Source of the DNA: Roseivivax marinus
GTDB lineage: Bacteria > Pseudomonadota > Alphaproteobacteria > Rhodobacterales > Rhodobacteraceae
Assembly: GCF_900109705.1 (NCBI RefSeq)
Contig: NZ_FOAI01000018.1
Location: 1 to 64,000, forward strand
Direction: 5' to 3'
DNA: 64,000 bases
Shown here one piece after another: positions 54,818 to 63,764 of this stretch. Each line of letters opens with the position of its first letter. Within the stretch, counting starts at the first letter, position 1. The position numbers and the translations under genes are program-made. The notes below the pieces were generated by a model that was not told where the DNA came from, did no database searches, and saw only the letters and a list, made by a program, of their open reading frames with translations.

Positions 54818-55915
54818 ATGTCCGTCTCCATCCCCCTCGCGCCTGATACCTTCGGGCCGGCCGCGCGCGTCGTCGCGCAGAGCGACCCCTTCACCGTCAC
54901 CGCGTGGCGCACCGGTCTCGGCATCGAGATGCTGCGGATCGAGAACGGACGCGGCCATGTCGAGGTGCTGCCGTTCATGGGCCAGATGGTCTGGGACGCG
55001 GTCTTCGACGGTGTGCGCCTGACCATGGACAGCGCGTTCCCCGAGCCGCGACCGGCCACCTCTATCGTCGAGACCTACGGCTGTCTCGCCTACCACAGCG
55101 GCCTTCTGCGGAACGGCTGCCCGGGGCCGGAGGACGACCATCCGCTGCACGGAGAGATGCCGTGCAAGCGCATGGACAGCGCGCGGGTCGAGTTCGACAC
55201 CGACGCGGACGGGGCGCCGGTGGTGCGCGTCGCCGGCCACGTGGACCACACGCTGGGCTTCGGCCCGAATTACCGCGCGCGGCCCTCGGTCACCGCGGGC
55301 ACCGGCACCACCATCGCAATGGGCATGGAGGTCGAGAACCGCTCGGCCCTGCCGATGGAACTGATGTACATGGCGCACGTCAACTTCGCCTTCGTGGCGA
55401 ACGGCGTGATCCACCAGGCCGCGCCCTTCACGCCGGACCGGACCCGGGTGCGCTCGTCGGTGCCGGCGCATGTCACGCCCACCGAGGACTACCGCGCCTT
55501 CCTGCAGGAACTGGGCGCGCGCCCCGAGGCGGGCCGCATCCTCGACCGACCCGAGCGCTGGGACCCCGAGCAGGTGATCTACGTGGACGCGCCAGGGACC
55601 GATCCGAAGGGGCTCACCCACGCGATGCTCGAACGCCCGACCGGCGACGGCTTCGTGATGACCTACGCGCCCGCCGAGTTCCCGCGCCTCGGGCGCTGGA
55701 TCCTGCACGGCGCCGACGCCACCGTCGCCGCCTTCGCGCTGCCCGCCACCTGCGAGCCCGAGGGCTACCTGGCCGAGAAGGCCAAGGGCAACATCGCAAC
55801 CCTCGCGGCCGGCGAGACGCGCCGCTTCACCGCGCGCTTCGGCTACGTCACAGCCGACGAGGCCGCCGCGCTTTCGGGACAGATCGCCGCCCTCGGCGGC
55901 AAGGACAAGGATTGA
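54818..55915 (+). CDS. DUF4432 / aldose-epimerase-like protein
   Basis: This 365-residue protein has a galactose-mutarotase-like beta-sandwich. It includes GRGHVEVLPFMGQMVWDAVF, then HPLHGEMPCKRMD with the pair of His residues, and MELMYMAHVNFAFV. These match the DUF4432 family, which sits near sugar ABC operons and is thought to interconvert sugar anomers or related forms. It starts two bases after the second permease stop. In this operon a mutarotase role on the imported sugar is reasonable. The exact sugar is not shown. Confidence 0.75.
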   Translation: MSVSIPLAPDTFGPAARVVAQSDPFTVTAWRTGLGIEMLRIENGRGHVEVLPFMGQMVWDAVFDGVRLTMDSAFPEPRPATSIVETYGCLAYHSGLLRNGCPGPEDDHPLHGEMPCKRMDSARVEFDTDADGAPVVRVAGHVDHTLGFGPNYRARPSVTAGTGTTIAMGMEVENRSALPMELMYMAHVNFAFVANGVIHQAAPFTPDRTRVRSSVPAHVTPTEDYRAFLQELGARPEAGRILDRPERWDPEQVIYVDAPGTDPKGLTHAMLERPTGDGFVMTYAPAEFPRLGRWILHGADATVAAFALPATCEPEGYLAEKAKGNIATLAAGETRRFTARFGYVTADEAAALSGQIAALGGKDKD

Positions 55916-55919
55916 GCAC

Positions 55920-56852
55920 ATGGCCGATCGCATCGCCGTCGTCGGATCGAACATGGTCGATCTCGTCACCTACGTCGAACGTATGCCGAACCGGGGCGAA
56001 ACGCTGGAGGCTCCCGACTTCGTGCAGGGGTTCGGGGGAAAGGGCGCCAACCAGGCCGTCGCCGCCGCGCGCCTCGGCGCCGAGGTGGCGATGGTCACCT
56101 GCGTGGGCGACGATCTCTTCGGGCCGCGCACCCGCCAGAACCTCGCCGACAACGGCATCGACGTGACCCACGTCCGCACGGTCGAGGGCGCGCCCTCGGG
56201 CGTCGCGCCGATCTTCGTGGAGCCCGACGGCGAGAACGCGATCCTCATCGTGAAAGGCGCCAACGCGCACCTTTCCGGCAAGGACATCGAGGCGGCCGCC
56301 GACACGCTCAAGGGCTGCGACGCGATCCTCTTGCAGCTCGAGGTGCCGCTCCAGACGGTCTACGACGCGGTGGCCTTCGGTGCGAAGCACGGCATTCAGA
56401 CCATCCTGAACCCGGCGCCCGCGCATCCTGACCTCGACCTGTCGAAGCTCGACGGTCTCGACTGGTTCTGCCCGAACGAGAGCGAGCTGGCGATGCTGTC
56501 GGGGATGCCCACCGACACCGATGACGCGGTGCTGGCCGCCGCGCGGTCGCTGATCGCGCGCGGCATCCGCAACGTGATCGTGACGCTCGGCGGTCGCGGC
56601 GCGCGGCTCATCACCGCGGACGACGTGACCCAGATCGCGCCGGTGACGGTCGATCCGGTGGACACGACCGGGGCGGGCGACGCCTTCATCGGCAGCTTCG
56701 CGCGGTTCCTCTCGGGCGGCGCTGCCCCGGAAGAGGCACTGACCCGCGCGGCGCGCTATGCCGCGCATTCGATTACCGGGCGCGGCACGCAGTCGAGCTA
56801 CACCGACGCCGCCGGGTTCGAGGCGTTCTGCCGCGAGCTCGGGGAGGGCTGA
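55920..56852 (+). CDS. ribokinase-family sugar kinase (PfkB)
   Basis: This 310-residue PfkB-fold kinase has the ribokinase substrate loop GFGGKGANQAVAAARLG at about residues 37-53. The catalytic/anion-hole block DTTGAGDAFIGSFARFL, with the base Asp, lies at about 243-259. TILNPAPAHPDLDL and WFCPNESELAMLSG are typical of ribokinase and deoxyribokinase. It would phosphorylate the 5-hydroxyl of a pentose such as ribose or 2-deoxyribose. The start is four bases after the mutarotase-like gene's stop. With deoC downstream, deoxyribokinase is attractive. Confidence 0.88.
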   Translation: MADRIAVVGSNMVDLVTYVERMPNRGETLEAPDFVQGFGGKGANQAVAAARLGAEVAMVTCVGDDLFGPRTRQNLADNGIDVTHVRTVEGAPSGVAPIFVEPDGENAILIVKGANAHLSGKDIEAAADTLKGCDAILLQLEVPLQTVYDAVAFGAKHGIQTILNPAPAHPDLDLSKLDGLDWFCPNESELAMLSGMPTDTDDAVLAAARSLIARGIRNVIVTLGGRGARLITADDVTQIAPVTVDPVDTTGAGDAFIGSFARFLSGGAAPEEALTRAARYAAHSITGRGTQSSYTDAAGFEAFCRELGEG

Positions 56853-56856
56853 GCCG

Positions 56857-58512
56857 ATGAGCGCGCCGACTTTCCTCGGCATCGACGTGGGCACTGGTAG
56901 CGCCCGAGCGGGGCTGTTCGATGCCTCGGGCGCGCTTCTCGGGCGCGGTTCGGAGGCGATCGCGACGCACCGCCCACGCGAGAGCTTTGCCCAGCAGGCG
57001 AGCGCCGACATCTGGCGCGCGGTGGTCGCCGCGGTGCGCGCCGCGCGGGCCGAGGCGGGCGACGTGGAAGTTGCCGCGCTGGCCTTCGATGCAACCTGTT
57101 CGCTGGTGGTCTCGGGGTCCGACGGCCCTGTCGCCGTGGGCCCCGGCGGTGACGCCGCCCAGGACGTGGTGCTCTGGATGGATCACCGCGCGGTGGGAGA
57201 GGCCCGCGAGATCAACGAGATCGGGGGCGAACCGCTCGCCCGCGTGGGCGGGACGATCTCGCCCGAAATGCAGATGCCCAAGCTTCTGTGGCTCAAGCGG
57301 AACATGCCTGAAACGTGGCGCGCGGCGACCTCGTTCCGCGACCTGCCGGACTGGCTCGTGCACCGCGCCACCGGCACCGACGCGCGGTCCGTCAATTCGC
57401 TCGTGTGCAAGTGGGGCTACCTCGGTGAACGCGGCCTCGCGGGTGAAGGCTGGGACGACGGGTTCCTGTCGGCCATCGGTCTTGGCGATCTTGCCCAGGA
57501 CGGCCACGCCCGTATCGGCACCGAGTTGATCCTGCCCGGCCGCCCGGCGGGCACGCTGTCCGAGACGGCCGCGCAAGAGCTGGGCCTCCTGCCCGGTCTG
57601 CCAGTCGCGGCGGGCATGATCGACGCCTATGCGGGCGCGCTCGGCACCCTCGGCGCTGGGGCCGAGGGCGACGCCGGGCAGGGTGCGCGCCTCGCGCTGA
57701 TCGCCGGAACCTCCGCGTGCCATATCGTCGAGACCGACGACACCGTATCGGTGCCCGGCGTCTGGGGGCCCTATCCTCAGGTGCTCACGCCGGGGCGCAT
57801 CGCTCTCGAGGCCGGGCAATCGGCGGCGGGCGCGCTGCTGGACGCGGTAATCGCGCGTCATGGCGCCTCGGGTGGCATGAGCGGCGGGGCCTCGGGCGCC
57901 GCCGCGGCGCTGTCCGACCGGCTCGACGCGCTGGCGTCCGGCGGTGGCGTGGCTCGTGCCGAGCTGACCCGCGCGCGCCATGTGCAGCCCGACTTCCATG
58001 GCAACCGCGCGCCGCTCGCCGATCCCGAACGGCGCGGCATGATCGCGGGCCTCACGCTCGAAACAGGGGCGGACGACCTCGCGCTCGACTACCTCGCCAC
58101 GATCCAGGCGCTCGCCTACGGGACCCGCGCGATCCTCGATGCGATGGCGGAGCAGGGTCTGTCCGTGTCGGACATCGTGATGAGCGGCGGGCTCGCGGCG
58201 AACGCGGACTATGTATCCGCCCATGCCGACGCCACCGGCTGCCCCGTGCTGGTGCCCGAAGGCGAGGAGCCCGTGTTGCGCGGCGTGGCCACCGCCGCCG
58301 CCGTCGCGGCGGGCACGTTCAAGGACCTGACCGAAGGCGCGGCGGCGATGGCCGGCCCCGCCCGGGCGGTGCGGCCCGACCCGGCCGCGCGCGCCTACCA
58401 CGACCGGAAATTCGCGGTCTTCACCGCCATGCAGGCGCATTTCGACGATGCACGCCGCCTGATGGCCGGAGAGGACGAACGCAACGCCGCCCCGGGCGGC
58501 CGAGAGGACTGA
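56857..58512 (+). CDS. FGGY-family carbohydrate kinase (ribulokinase-like)
   Basis: This 551-residue kinase has two actin-like halves. LGIDVGTGSARAGLFD is the first phosphate-binding loop and WMDHRAVGEAREIN contains the catalytic-Asp region, as in the YpCarbK/D-ribulokinase subgroup. LIAGTSACHIVE and IVMSGGLAANADYV are the adenosine and second phosphate regions. It would phosphorylate a keto-sugar or polyol. It is four bases after the ribokinase gene. Having both a PfkB and an FGGY kinase in one operon suggests two different intermediates or two sugars. Confidence 0.86.
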   Translation: MSAPTFLGIDVGTGSARAGLFDASGALLGRGSEAIATHRPRESFAQQASADIWRAVVAAVRAARAEAGDVEVAALAFDATCSLVVSGSDGPVAVGPGGDAAQDVVLWMDHRAVGEAREINEIGGEPLARVGGTISPEMQMPKLLWLKRNMPETWRAATSFRDLPDWLVHRATGTDARSVNSLVCKWGYLGERGLAGEGWDDGFLSAIGLGDLAQDGHARIGTELILPGRPAGTLSETAAQELGLLPGLPVAAGMIDAYAGALGTLGAGAEGDAGQGARLALIAGTSACHIVETDDTVSVPGVWGPYPQVLTPGRIALEAGQSAAGALLDAVIARHGASGGMSGGASGAAAALSDRLDALASGGGVARAELTRARHVQPDFHGNRAPLADPERRGMIAGLTLETGADDLALDYLATIQALAYGTRAILDAMAEQGLSVSDIVMSGGLAANADYVSAHADATGCPVLVPEGEEPVLRGVATAAAVAAGTFKDLTEGAAAMAGPARAVRPDPAARAYHDRKFAVFTAMQAHFDDARRLMAGEDERNAAPGGRED

Positions 58513-58514
58513 CC

Positions 58515-59543
58515 ATGTCGCACACGAAAGACGACCGGGCGACCGCGCCCGTCCAGGCGGGGCCGGGCGCGCTGCCCGCGACCCGCGAGCCGGAGCCGGG
58601 CCGTAACCCCGGCATGCCGCTCGACACAGCGATGTTCGAAGGCCACGCCGTGAACCGCTCGGCCGCCGAGCGCCGCGCCGCGACGCTGGGCACCCGGCGT
58701 TCGGTCAAGAAACAGCACCAGGCCGCGTGGCTGGTGAACGCGGTCCGGTTGATCGACCTCACGACGCTTTCGGGCGACGACACCGAGGGCAAGGTCCGAA
58801 GGCTCTGCGCCAAGGCGCGCAATCCGATCGCCCCCCGCATCGTCGAGGGCCTGGGCATTGCCGACATGGACCTGACCACCGGCGCGGTGTGCGTCTATCC
58901 GACGATGGTGCCGCACGCGGTCGACGCGCTCGAGGGCTCGGGCGTGCCGGTGGCGAGCGTCGCCACGGGTTTCCCGGCCGGTCTCATGCCGCTCGATCTG
59001 CGGCTCAAGGAGATTGAGTGGACCGTGGCGCAGGGCGCCGACGAGATCGACATCGTCATCACTCGCGAGCACGTCCTGAAGCAGGACTGGGCCGCGCTTC
59101 ACGACGAGATCTCGCAGATGCGCGCGGCCTGCGGCGACGCCCACATGAAGGCGATCCTCGCCACCGGCGATCTGCAGACGCTTCGCAACGTCTATTCCGC
59201 CTCGATGGTGGCGATGCAGGCCGGCGCCGACTTCATCAAGACCTCGACCGGCAAGGAGGGCGTGAACGCCACGCTGCCCGTCAGCCTCGTGATGATCCGC
59301 GCGCTGCGCGACTATGGCGACGCCACTGGCTACCGCATCGGCTTCAAGCCCGCGGGTGGCATGAAGCAGGCCAAGGAGGCACTGGCCTGGCAGATCCTGA
59401 TGAAGGAAGAGCTGGGCCGCCCCTGGCTCGAGCCGGACCTGTTCCGTTTCGGCGCGTCCTCCATGCTGGGCGACATCGAACGTCAGCTCGAACACCACGT
59501 CACGGGGCGCTACGCCGCCTCGCACCGCCACGCCGCGTCGTAA
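58515..59543 (+). CDS. deoC: deoxyribose-phosphate aldolase
   Basis: This 342-residue class I aldolase splits 2-deoxyribose-5-phosphate into glyceraldehyde-3-phosphate and acetaldehyde. The Schiff-base lysine is in GADFIKTSTGKEG, and the second lysine/proton-relay region is GYRIGFKPAGGMKQAKEAL. VCVYPTMVPHAVDAL and ATGFPAGLMPLDLRL are also typical. With about 60 extra N-terminal residues it is the longer, animal-like DERA form rather than the 250-residue bacterial form. It is two bases after the FGGY kinase stop. A two-domain aldehyde dehydrogenase, able to take the acetaldehyde, follows. Confidence 0.93.
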   Translation: MSHTKDDRATAPVQAGPGALPATREPEPGRNPGMPLDTAMFEGHAVNRSAAERRAATLGTRRSVKKQHQAAWLVNAVRLIDLTTLSGDDTEGKVRRLCAKARNPIAPRIVEGLGIADMDLTTGAVCVYPTMVPHAVDALEGSGVPVASVATGFPAGLMPLDLRLKEIEWTVAQGADEIDIVITREHVLKQDWAALHDEISQMRAACGDAHMKAILATGDLQTLRNVYSASMVAMQAGADFIKTSTGKEGVNATLPVSLVMIRALRDYGDATGYRIGFKPAGGMKQAKEALAWQILMKEELGRPWLEPDLFRFGASSMLGDIERQLEHHVTGRYAASHRHAAS

Positions 59544-59553
59544 GGGGGCCGCC

Positions 59554-61905
59554 ATGAGCATCCGGGAGATACTGAAGGACATGAGCTACGGACCCGCGCC
59601 GGAGGATTCGAAGATCGTCGAGGGTTGGCTGGACTCGCACCGCGAGGGCTTCGGCCACTTCATCGACGGCGCCTTCACCGCGCCGGGCGAGACCTTCGAG
59701 GTGCGCAATCCCGCCACCGGGCGGGCCATCGCGCAGGTCACGCAAGGCACCGCGTCGGACGTGGATACCGCCGTGAAGGCGGCGCGCAAGGCACAGAAAT
59801 CCTGGGCGAAGCTGTCGGGGCACGAACGCGCGCGCTACCTTTACGCCATCGCGCGTCACGTCCAGCAGCACGCGCGTTTCCTCGCCGTACTGGAGGCGAT
59901 CGACAACGGCAAACCGATCCGTGAGACGCGCGACATCGACGTGCCGCTGGTCGCGCGCCACTTCTACCACCACGCGGGCTGGGCCGAGATCGCCGAGGAC
60001 GAACTGCCGGGCCTCGAGCCCTACGGCGTCTGCGGCCAGGTCATCCCGTGGAACTTCCCGCTGCTGATGCTGTCGTGGAAGATCGCGCCTGCGCTGGCGG
60101 CCGGGAACACGGTGGTGCTGAAACCCGCCGAATACACCCCGCTGACCGCGCTGGCCTTCGCCGAGATCTGCGCCGAGGTCGGTCTGCCCGCGGGCGTCGT
60201 GAACATCGTCACCGGTGACGGTGAGGCCGGCGGCGCCATCGTCGGCCATGACGATATCGACAAGGTGGCCTTCACCGGCTCCACCGAGGTCGGCAAGACC
60301 ATCCGCCGCCAGACTGCGGGCTCGGGCAAGGGCCTGACGCTGGAGCTGGGCGGCAAGTCTCCCTTCGTCGTCTTCGCCGACGCGGATATCGACGCGGCCG
60401 TCGAGGGCGTGGTGGACGCGATCTGGTTCAACCAGGGCCAAGTCTGCTGCGCCGGCGCGCGCATCCTCGTGGCCGAGGCCGTGGCCGAGCGCTTCGAGAC
60501 CCTGCTCGCGCGCCGGATGGAAACGCTGGTGGTGGGCGACCCGCTCGACAAGGGCACCGACATGGGCGCCATCGTGCACCCGGTGCAGCTCGAGCGGATC
60601 AAGGAACTGGTGGCGCAGGGCGAGGCCGAGGGCGTCACGCTGCGCCAAGGCACCGCGCCTGACGGCTGCTTCTACCCGCCGACGCTGGCGACCAACGTGC
60701 AGCCGGCGAGTGTGCTGTCCACCGAGGAGATCTTCGGCCCGGTGGTGACGCTCACCACCTTCCGCACGCCCTCCGACGCGGTGGAGCTGGCGAACAACAC
60801 GCGCTACGGCCTCGCGGCCTCGATCTGGTCGGAGAACGTGAACCTCTGCCTCGACATCGCCGCGCAGGTGAAGGCGGGCGTGGTCTGGATCAATTGCACG
60901 AACGTGCTGGACGCCGGCGCCGGCTTCGGCGGCTACCGCGAAAGCGGCTTCGGCCGCGAGGGCGCGCGCGAGGGGATGCGGGCCTACCTCAAGACGCCCG
61001 CCCCCAAGGGCAAGGCCGAGGACCTGCCAGCCCCCAGTGCGGTGCCGCATGGCGGTGGCGGGTCGGACGCGGTGGACCGCACGGCCAAGCTCTTTGTTGG
61101 TGGCAAGCAGGCGCGGCCCGATTCCGGCTATGCCTACACCGTCGAGGGTGCGAAGGGGCCGGTGGGCCTCGCCGGTCTCGGCAACCGCAAGGACATCCGC
61201 AACGCGGTCGAGGCCGCGTCCAAGGCCGGCGGCTGGGGCAAGGCCACGGGCCACAACCGCGCGCAGGTGATCTATTACCTCGGCGAGAACATCTCGGCCC
61301 GCGCCGGAGAGTTCGCGGCGCGGCTGGAGGCGTTCGGCGCGAAACCCGCCGCGGCCAAGGCCGAGGTCGAGACCGCGATCCGCCGCTGCTTCTGGTATGC
61401 CGCGCAGGCCGACAAGTTCGACGGCGCCGTGCACCAGACCAAGTCGGCGCATGTCACGCTCGCCATGAACGAGCCGCTGGGCGTCATGGGCCTCGTCTGC
61501 CCGACCGGCCAGCCGCTTCTGGGCGCGCTCAGCCTCGTGCTGCCGGCGATCGCAATGGGCAACAGCGTGGTCGTGGTACCGTCGCAAACCCATCCGCTGG
61601 CGGCGACGGACCTCTACCAGGTGCTCGAGACCTCGGACGTGCCTGCGGGCGTGGTGAACATCGTCACCGGCCCGCGCGACGAGCTGGCCAAGACGCTGGC
61701 GCAGCACGACGGGGTGGACGGCATGTGGTATGTCGGAGGGACCGAAGGCGCGGCGATGGTCGAGGCCGAGAGTGCCGGCAACCTCAAGCAGACCTGGACC
61801 GAGACCGACGGCGCCCGCGACTGGAGCGGCCGCGACGGGCAGGGCCGGGCGTTCCTGCACCGCGCGACGCAGGTCAAGAACATCTGGGTGCCCTACGGCG
61901 AGTGA
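59554..61905 (+). CDS. two-domain aldehyde dehydrogenase (ALDH16 type)
   Basis: This 783-residue protein fuses a complete NAD-dependent aldehyde dehydrogenase (about residues 30-490) to a second, partial ALDH domain (about 510-783). The first domain has EPYGVCGQVIPWNFPLLML, LELGGKSPFVVFADAD (general base Glu) and NQGQVCCAGARILVAE with catalytic Cys298. The second has LGVMGLVCPTGQPLLGALSL but no equivalent catalytic Cys block. This layout defines ALDH16, whose bacterial structure is known from a Rhodobacteraceae member (Loktanella). Here it probably oxidises the acetaldehyde made by DeoC. A strong terminator follows. Confidence 0.88.
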   Translation: MSIREILKDMSYGPAPEDSKIVEGWLDSHREGFGHFIDGAFTAPGETFEVRNPATGRAIAQVTQGTASDVDTAVKAARKAQKSWAKLSGHERARYLYAIARHVQQHARFLAVLEAIDNGKPIRETRDIDVPLVARHFYHHAGWAEIAEDELPGLEPYGVCGQVIPWNFPLLMLSWKIAPALAAGNTVVLKPAEYTPLTALAFAEICAEVGLPAGVVNIVTGDGEAGGAIVGHDDIDKVAFTGSTEVGKTIRRQTAGSGKGLTLELGGKSPFVVFADADIDAAVEGVVDAIWFNQGQVCCAGARILVAEAVAERFETLLARRMETLVVGDPLDKGTDMGAIVHPVQLERIKELVAQGEAEGVTLRQGTAPDGCFYPPTLATNVQPASVLSTEEIFGPVVTLTTFRTPSDAVELANNTRYGLAASIWSENVNLCLDIAAQVKAGVVWINCTNVLDAGAGFGGYRESGFGREGAREGMRAYLKTPAPKGKAEDLPAPSAVPHGGGGSDAVDRTAKLFVGGKQARPDSGYAYTVEGAKGPVGLAGLGNRKDIRNAVEAASKAGGWGKATGHNRAQVIYYLGENISARAGEFAARLEAFGAKPAAAKAEVETAIRRCFWYAAQADKFDGAVHQTKSAHVTLAMNEPLGVMGLVCPTGQPLLGALSLVLPAIAMGNSVVVVPSQTHPLAATDLYQVLETSDVPAGVVNIVTGPRDELAKTLAQHDGVDGMWYVGGTEGAAMVEAESAGNLKQTWTETDGARDWSGRDGQGRAFLHRATQVKNIWVPYGE

Positions 61906-61963
61906 GCGGGACGCACTGCGGGGCGGAGGCCCGGCGCTGTTTCATCCCGTCAGAAAGAGGATA

Positions 61964-61995
61964 GGCCCCGCGGGTGTCCGCGGGGCCTTTTTCTT
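61964..61995 (+). terminator. rho-independent terminator of the sugar cluster
   Basis: GGCCCCGCGG (61964-61973) pairs perfectly with CCGCGGGGCC (61978-61987) around a GTGT loop, followed by TTTTTCTT. Confidence 0.95.
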
Positions 61996-62165
61996 GGGGC
62001 TCGTAATTCCTGGCGCTCGTATTGCCAAAAGCGACCGGCCGGGCCGCCGGCGCCGTGCGCTACACTGGTCGCATGCAAGCGCTGCGGGACACGGCCGAAC
62101 CGGCGCCGCGGAGCTTCGCGCCGCCGACTAGGAGGGTGCCGCGCGCGCCCTTGCAATGTCGCGGG

Positions 62166-62465
62166 TCAGAGCTGCCGCAGGTAGGTCTGCGACACGTATC
62201 CCTCGAGCCCGCGCGCATCCTCGACGGCGACCTCGCACCAGCGCACCGCGCCCAGCCGCTCGCATTCGCGGGCGACGACCACGGTGCCGTTCGGCAGCCC
62301 GGCCTTTACCTCGTATCCGGTGCCCGGCCCGCCGCGAAGCTTGAGCATGTCGCCCTCTTCCACGCCCGCGACCTCGTAGCGGTCGCCCAGGATCACCGGC
62401 GCGCCGTTACCGGCACAGCCGGCCAGCGTTCCCAGTGTCAGGACTGCGATTATGGTTCTGCGCAT
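62166..62465 (-). CDS. SH3b-domain lipoprotein
   Basis: This 99-residue lipoprotein has a lipobox LAGC at about residues 14-17 (Cys17 would be lipidated). A single bacterial SH3-type domain follows: GDMLKLRGGPGTGYEVKAGL, VVVARECERLGAVRWCEVAV and LEGYVSQTYLRQL. Such domains commonly bind peptidoglycan peptides. A GGCAGGG ribosome site precedes the ATG. The function is inferred from the domain. The gene is alone, with about 260 non-coding bases on one side and 394 on the other. Confidence 0.88.
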   Translation of the reverse strand: MRRTIIAVLTLGTLAGCAGNGAPVILGDRYEVAGVEEGDMLKLRGGPGTGYEVKAGLPNGTVVVARECERLGAVRWCEVAVEDARGLEGYVSQTYLRQL

Positions 62466-62859
62466 TGTTTTCCCTGCCTCTTGCCTCGCCTTCAGGTGTA
62501 GCCGCGCGGCGGCGCGAAAGGAACGCCGATTTCCCCTCGGAAGACGCTACGACACCGGGACCGACAGGTTGCGACGCAAAAACTTTCGGGTCGGCTTGGC
62601 ATGATCGCACGTGACCGCGGCGAGGGTTCGGAGTCCGCGATGGTTCGGCGCTCAGGTGCACAAGACGTAAGGCGATTTCGGAAATATCCGTTCGATGACA
62701 AAGCGTTGCCGGCGGGCTGGCGGAAGGTCGACCTATCCGCCGATCGACCCGAGCGGCATCGGACGCGCTCGAAGCCTCCAAAATCGGCCGCACGCAACGC
62801 GTCGCTTACCACGTGCGCGACGCCTTCATCTCCGGGCGCCGACACCGTATGGACCGGGC
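62466..62859. other. non-coding region, with a possible coding remnant at its end
   Basis: No definite gene is seen. One frame from 62699 to 62863 stays open and translates to a sensible peptide (ALEASKIGRTQRVAYHVRDA and on to RRHRMDRA). Its TGA overlaps the ATG of the following gene (62860), as in coupled operons. It lacks a start codon and is probably a decayed or frameshifted gene, or chance. Confidence 0.3.
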
Positions 62860-63519
62860 ATGACTCCGAAGACCTTCTCGATCGATCTGCGCCGCGACGG
62901 CGGGGCGCGCCTTGCACTGAGCTACAGGGCCGCCGACCGCGCCGGCATCCAGCGGCTCGCCTGCGACATCGCGGCGAGTGACCTGTCGCGGCTGGTCATC
63001 TTCGCGGAGACGCTGGACCTGCAGGCGATCCTCGGGGGGCCGGTTGCGGCCGAGCTCGATCTCGAGGGGCTGCGCCTTGAAACCGAGGACTCAGGTGCCG
63101 GCATCCGGCTCGTCCGGACGCAGGGCTACAATACGCAGACCGCGCAGATGGAGCTGTCCACGTTCGGGTTCGAGATGGCGGGGATCACCGAAGCCTGCCT
63201 CGCGCGGGCGACCGAGGCCAAGCATGGCCCGGTATTGACCGAGCTGCTCGCCGAATGCCCCATGCCGGAAACGCTCTCGGCGGCGCTGGATCCGGACCGC
63301 GCGGAGCAGGCGGTGCATGTCGTTCGGGAAATGACCCTCCTGATCCTGACAGAACAAGCCGCGACCAAGGGATCTGAGATTGCGCGCAAGCTGCGGTCCA
63401 AGACGCGTCGCGAGGATGCCTTCGAGGAGGTCCGCATGACCGTCGATGCGGTTTCGTCGGCCTTTCTGGCGCCCGCCGCCGACGATCCGTCGGAGGTCGG
63501 CCTGCGGCGCCGGGGGTAG
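62860..63519 (+). CDS. uncharacterised protein, 219 residues
   Basis: I do not recognise this protein. It has no signal peptide or membrane helix. The N-terminal part is beta-rich (FSIDLRRDGGARLALSYRA), and VAAELDLEGLRLETEDSGAG precedes FGFEMAGITEACLARATE. The C-terminal third is helical and charged (IARKLRSKTRREDAFEEVRM). The ATG at 62860 is chosen because the 55 upstream codons in the same frame are Arg/Pro-rich and look non-coding. The ribosome site is weak, which fits coupling to an upstream frame. Codon and amino-acid make-up look genuine. Confidence 0.6.
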   Translation: MTPKTFSIDLRRDGGARLALSYRAADRAGIQRLACDIAASDLSRLVIFAETLDLQAILGGPVAAELDLEGLRLETEDSGAGIRLVRTQGYNTQTAQMELSTFGFEMAGITEACLARATEAKHGPVLTELLAECPMPETLSAALDPDRAEQAVHVVREMTLLILTEQAATKGSEIARKLRSKTRREDAFEEVRMTVDAVSSAFLAPAADDPSEVGLRRRG

Positions 63520-63548
63520 CGGGCCCGGGCCTTCGCCGGGGCGCCGCC

Positions 63549-63764
63549 TCAGTGACGTCCGTATGCCGCTTCGAGCGCGATGTCGCGGATGTTGCCGCGT
63601 GCGACGCCGATGTCGTTCAGGTCGCGGTTCGACATGCGCGCAAGCTCACCGTAGACGCGCTTGAATTCGCGGCGACGCGCCTGCGAGTCACGGAAGGAAT
63701 CGATGAGCTCCGCGACGCGGTCCCGAAGGCCTGTGGAGGATGGTGCGAGTGCTGTGTAGGCCAT
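63549..63764 (-). CDS. DUF1127 small protein
   Basis: This 71-residue protein carries the DUF1127/YjiS motif at its C-terminal end (LARMSNRDLNDIGVARGNIR, about residues 42-61) after an Arg-rich helix (DSQARRREFKRVYGE). DUF1127 proteins are short Arg-rich proteins abundant in alphaproteobacteria, and some bind RNA or affect phosphate and carbon metabolism. The ATG at 63764 follows an AGGAG site. An in-frame upstream ATG would add 35 residues with no resemblance to the family. The last 236 bases of the window hold its upstream region and no further gene. Confidence 0.9.
   Translation of the reverse strand: MAYTALAPSSTGLRDRVAELIDSFRDSQARRREFKRVYGELARMSNRDLNDIGVARGNIRDIALEAAYGRH

Noticed and set aside
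49267-61905. Interpretation of the cluster as an AI-2 (Lsr) quorum-signal uptake operon
   Set aside because: The importer class and FGGY kinase fit, but the aldolase is a true DERA with its Schiff-base motif rather than LsrF. LsrG is absent and a ribokinase is present.
62695-62859. Earlier start for the 219-residue unknown protein
   Set aside because: The added 55 residues are Arg/Pro-rich and look non-coding. The ATG at 62860 is consistent with overlap to the preceding frame.
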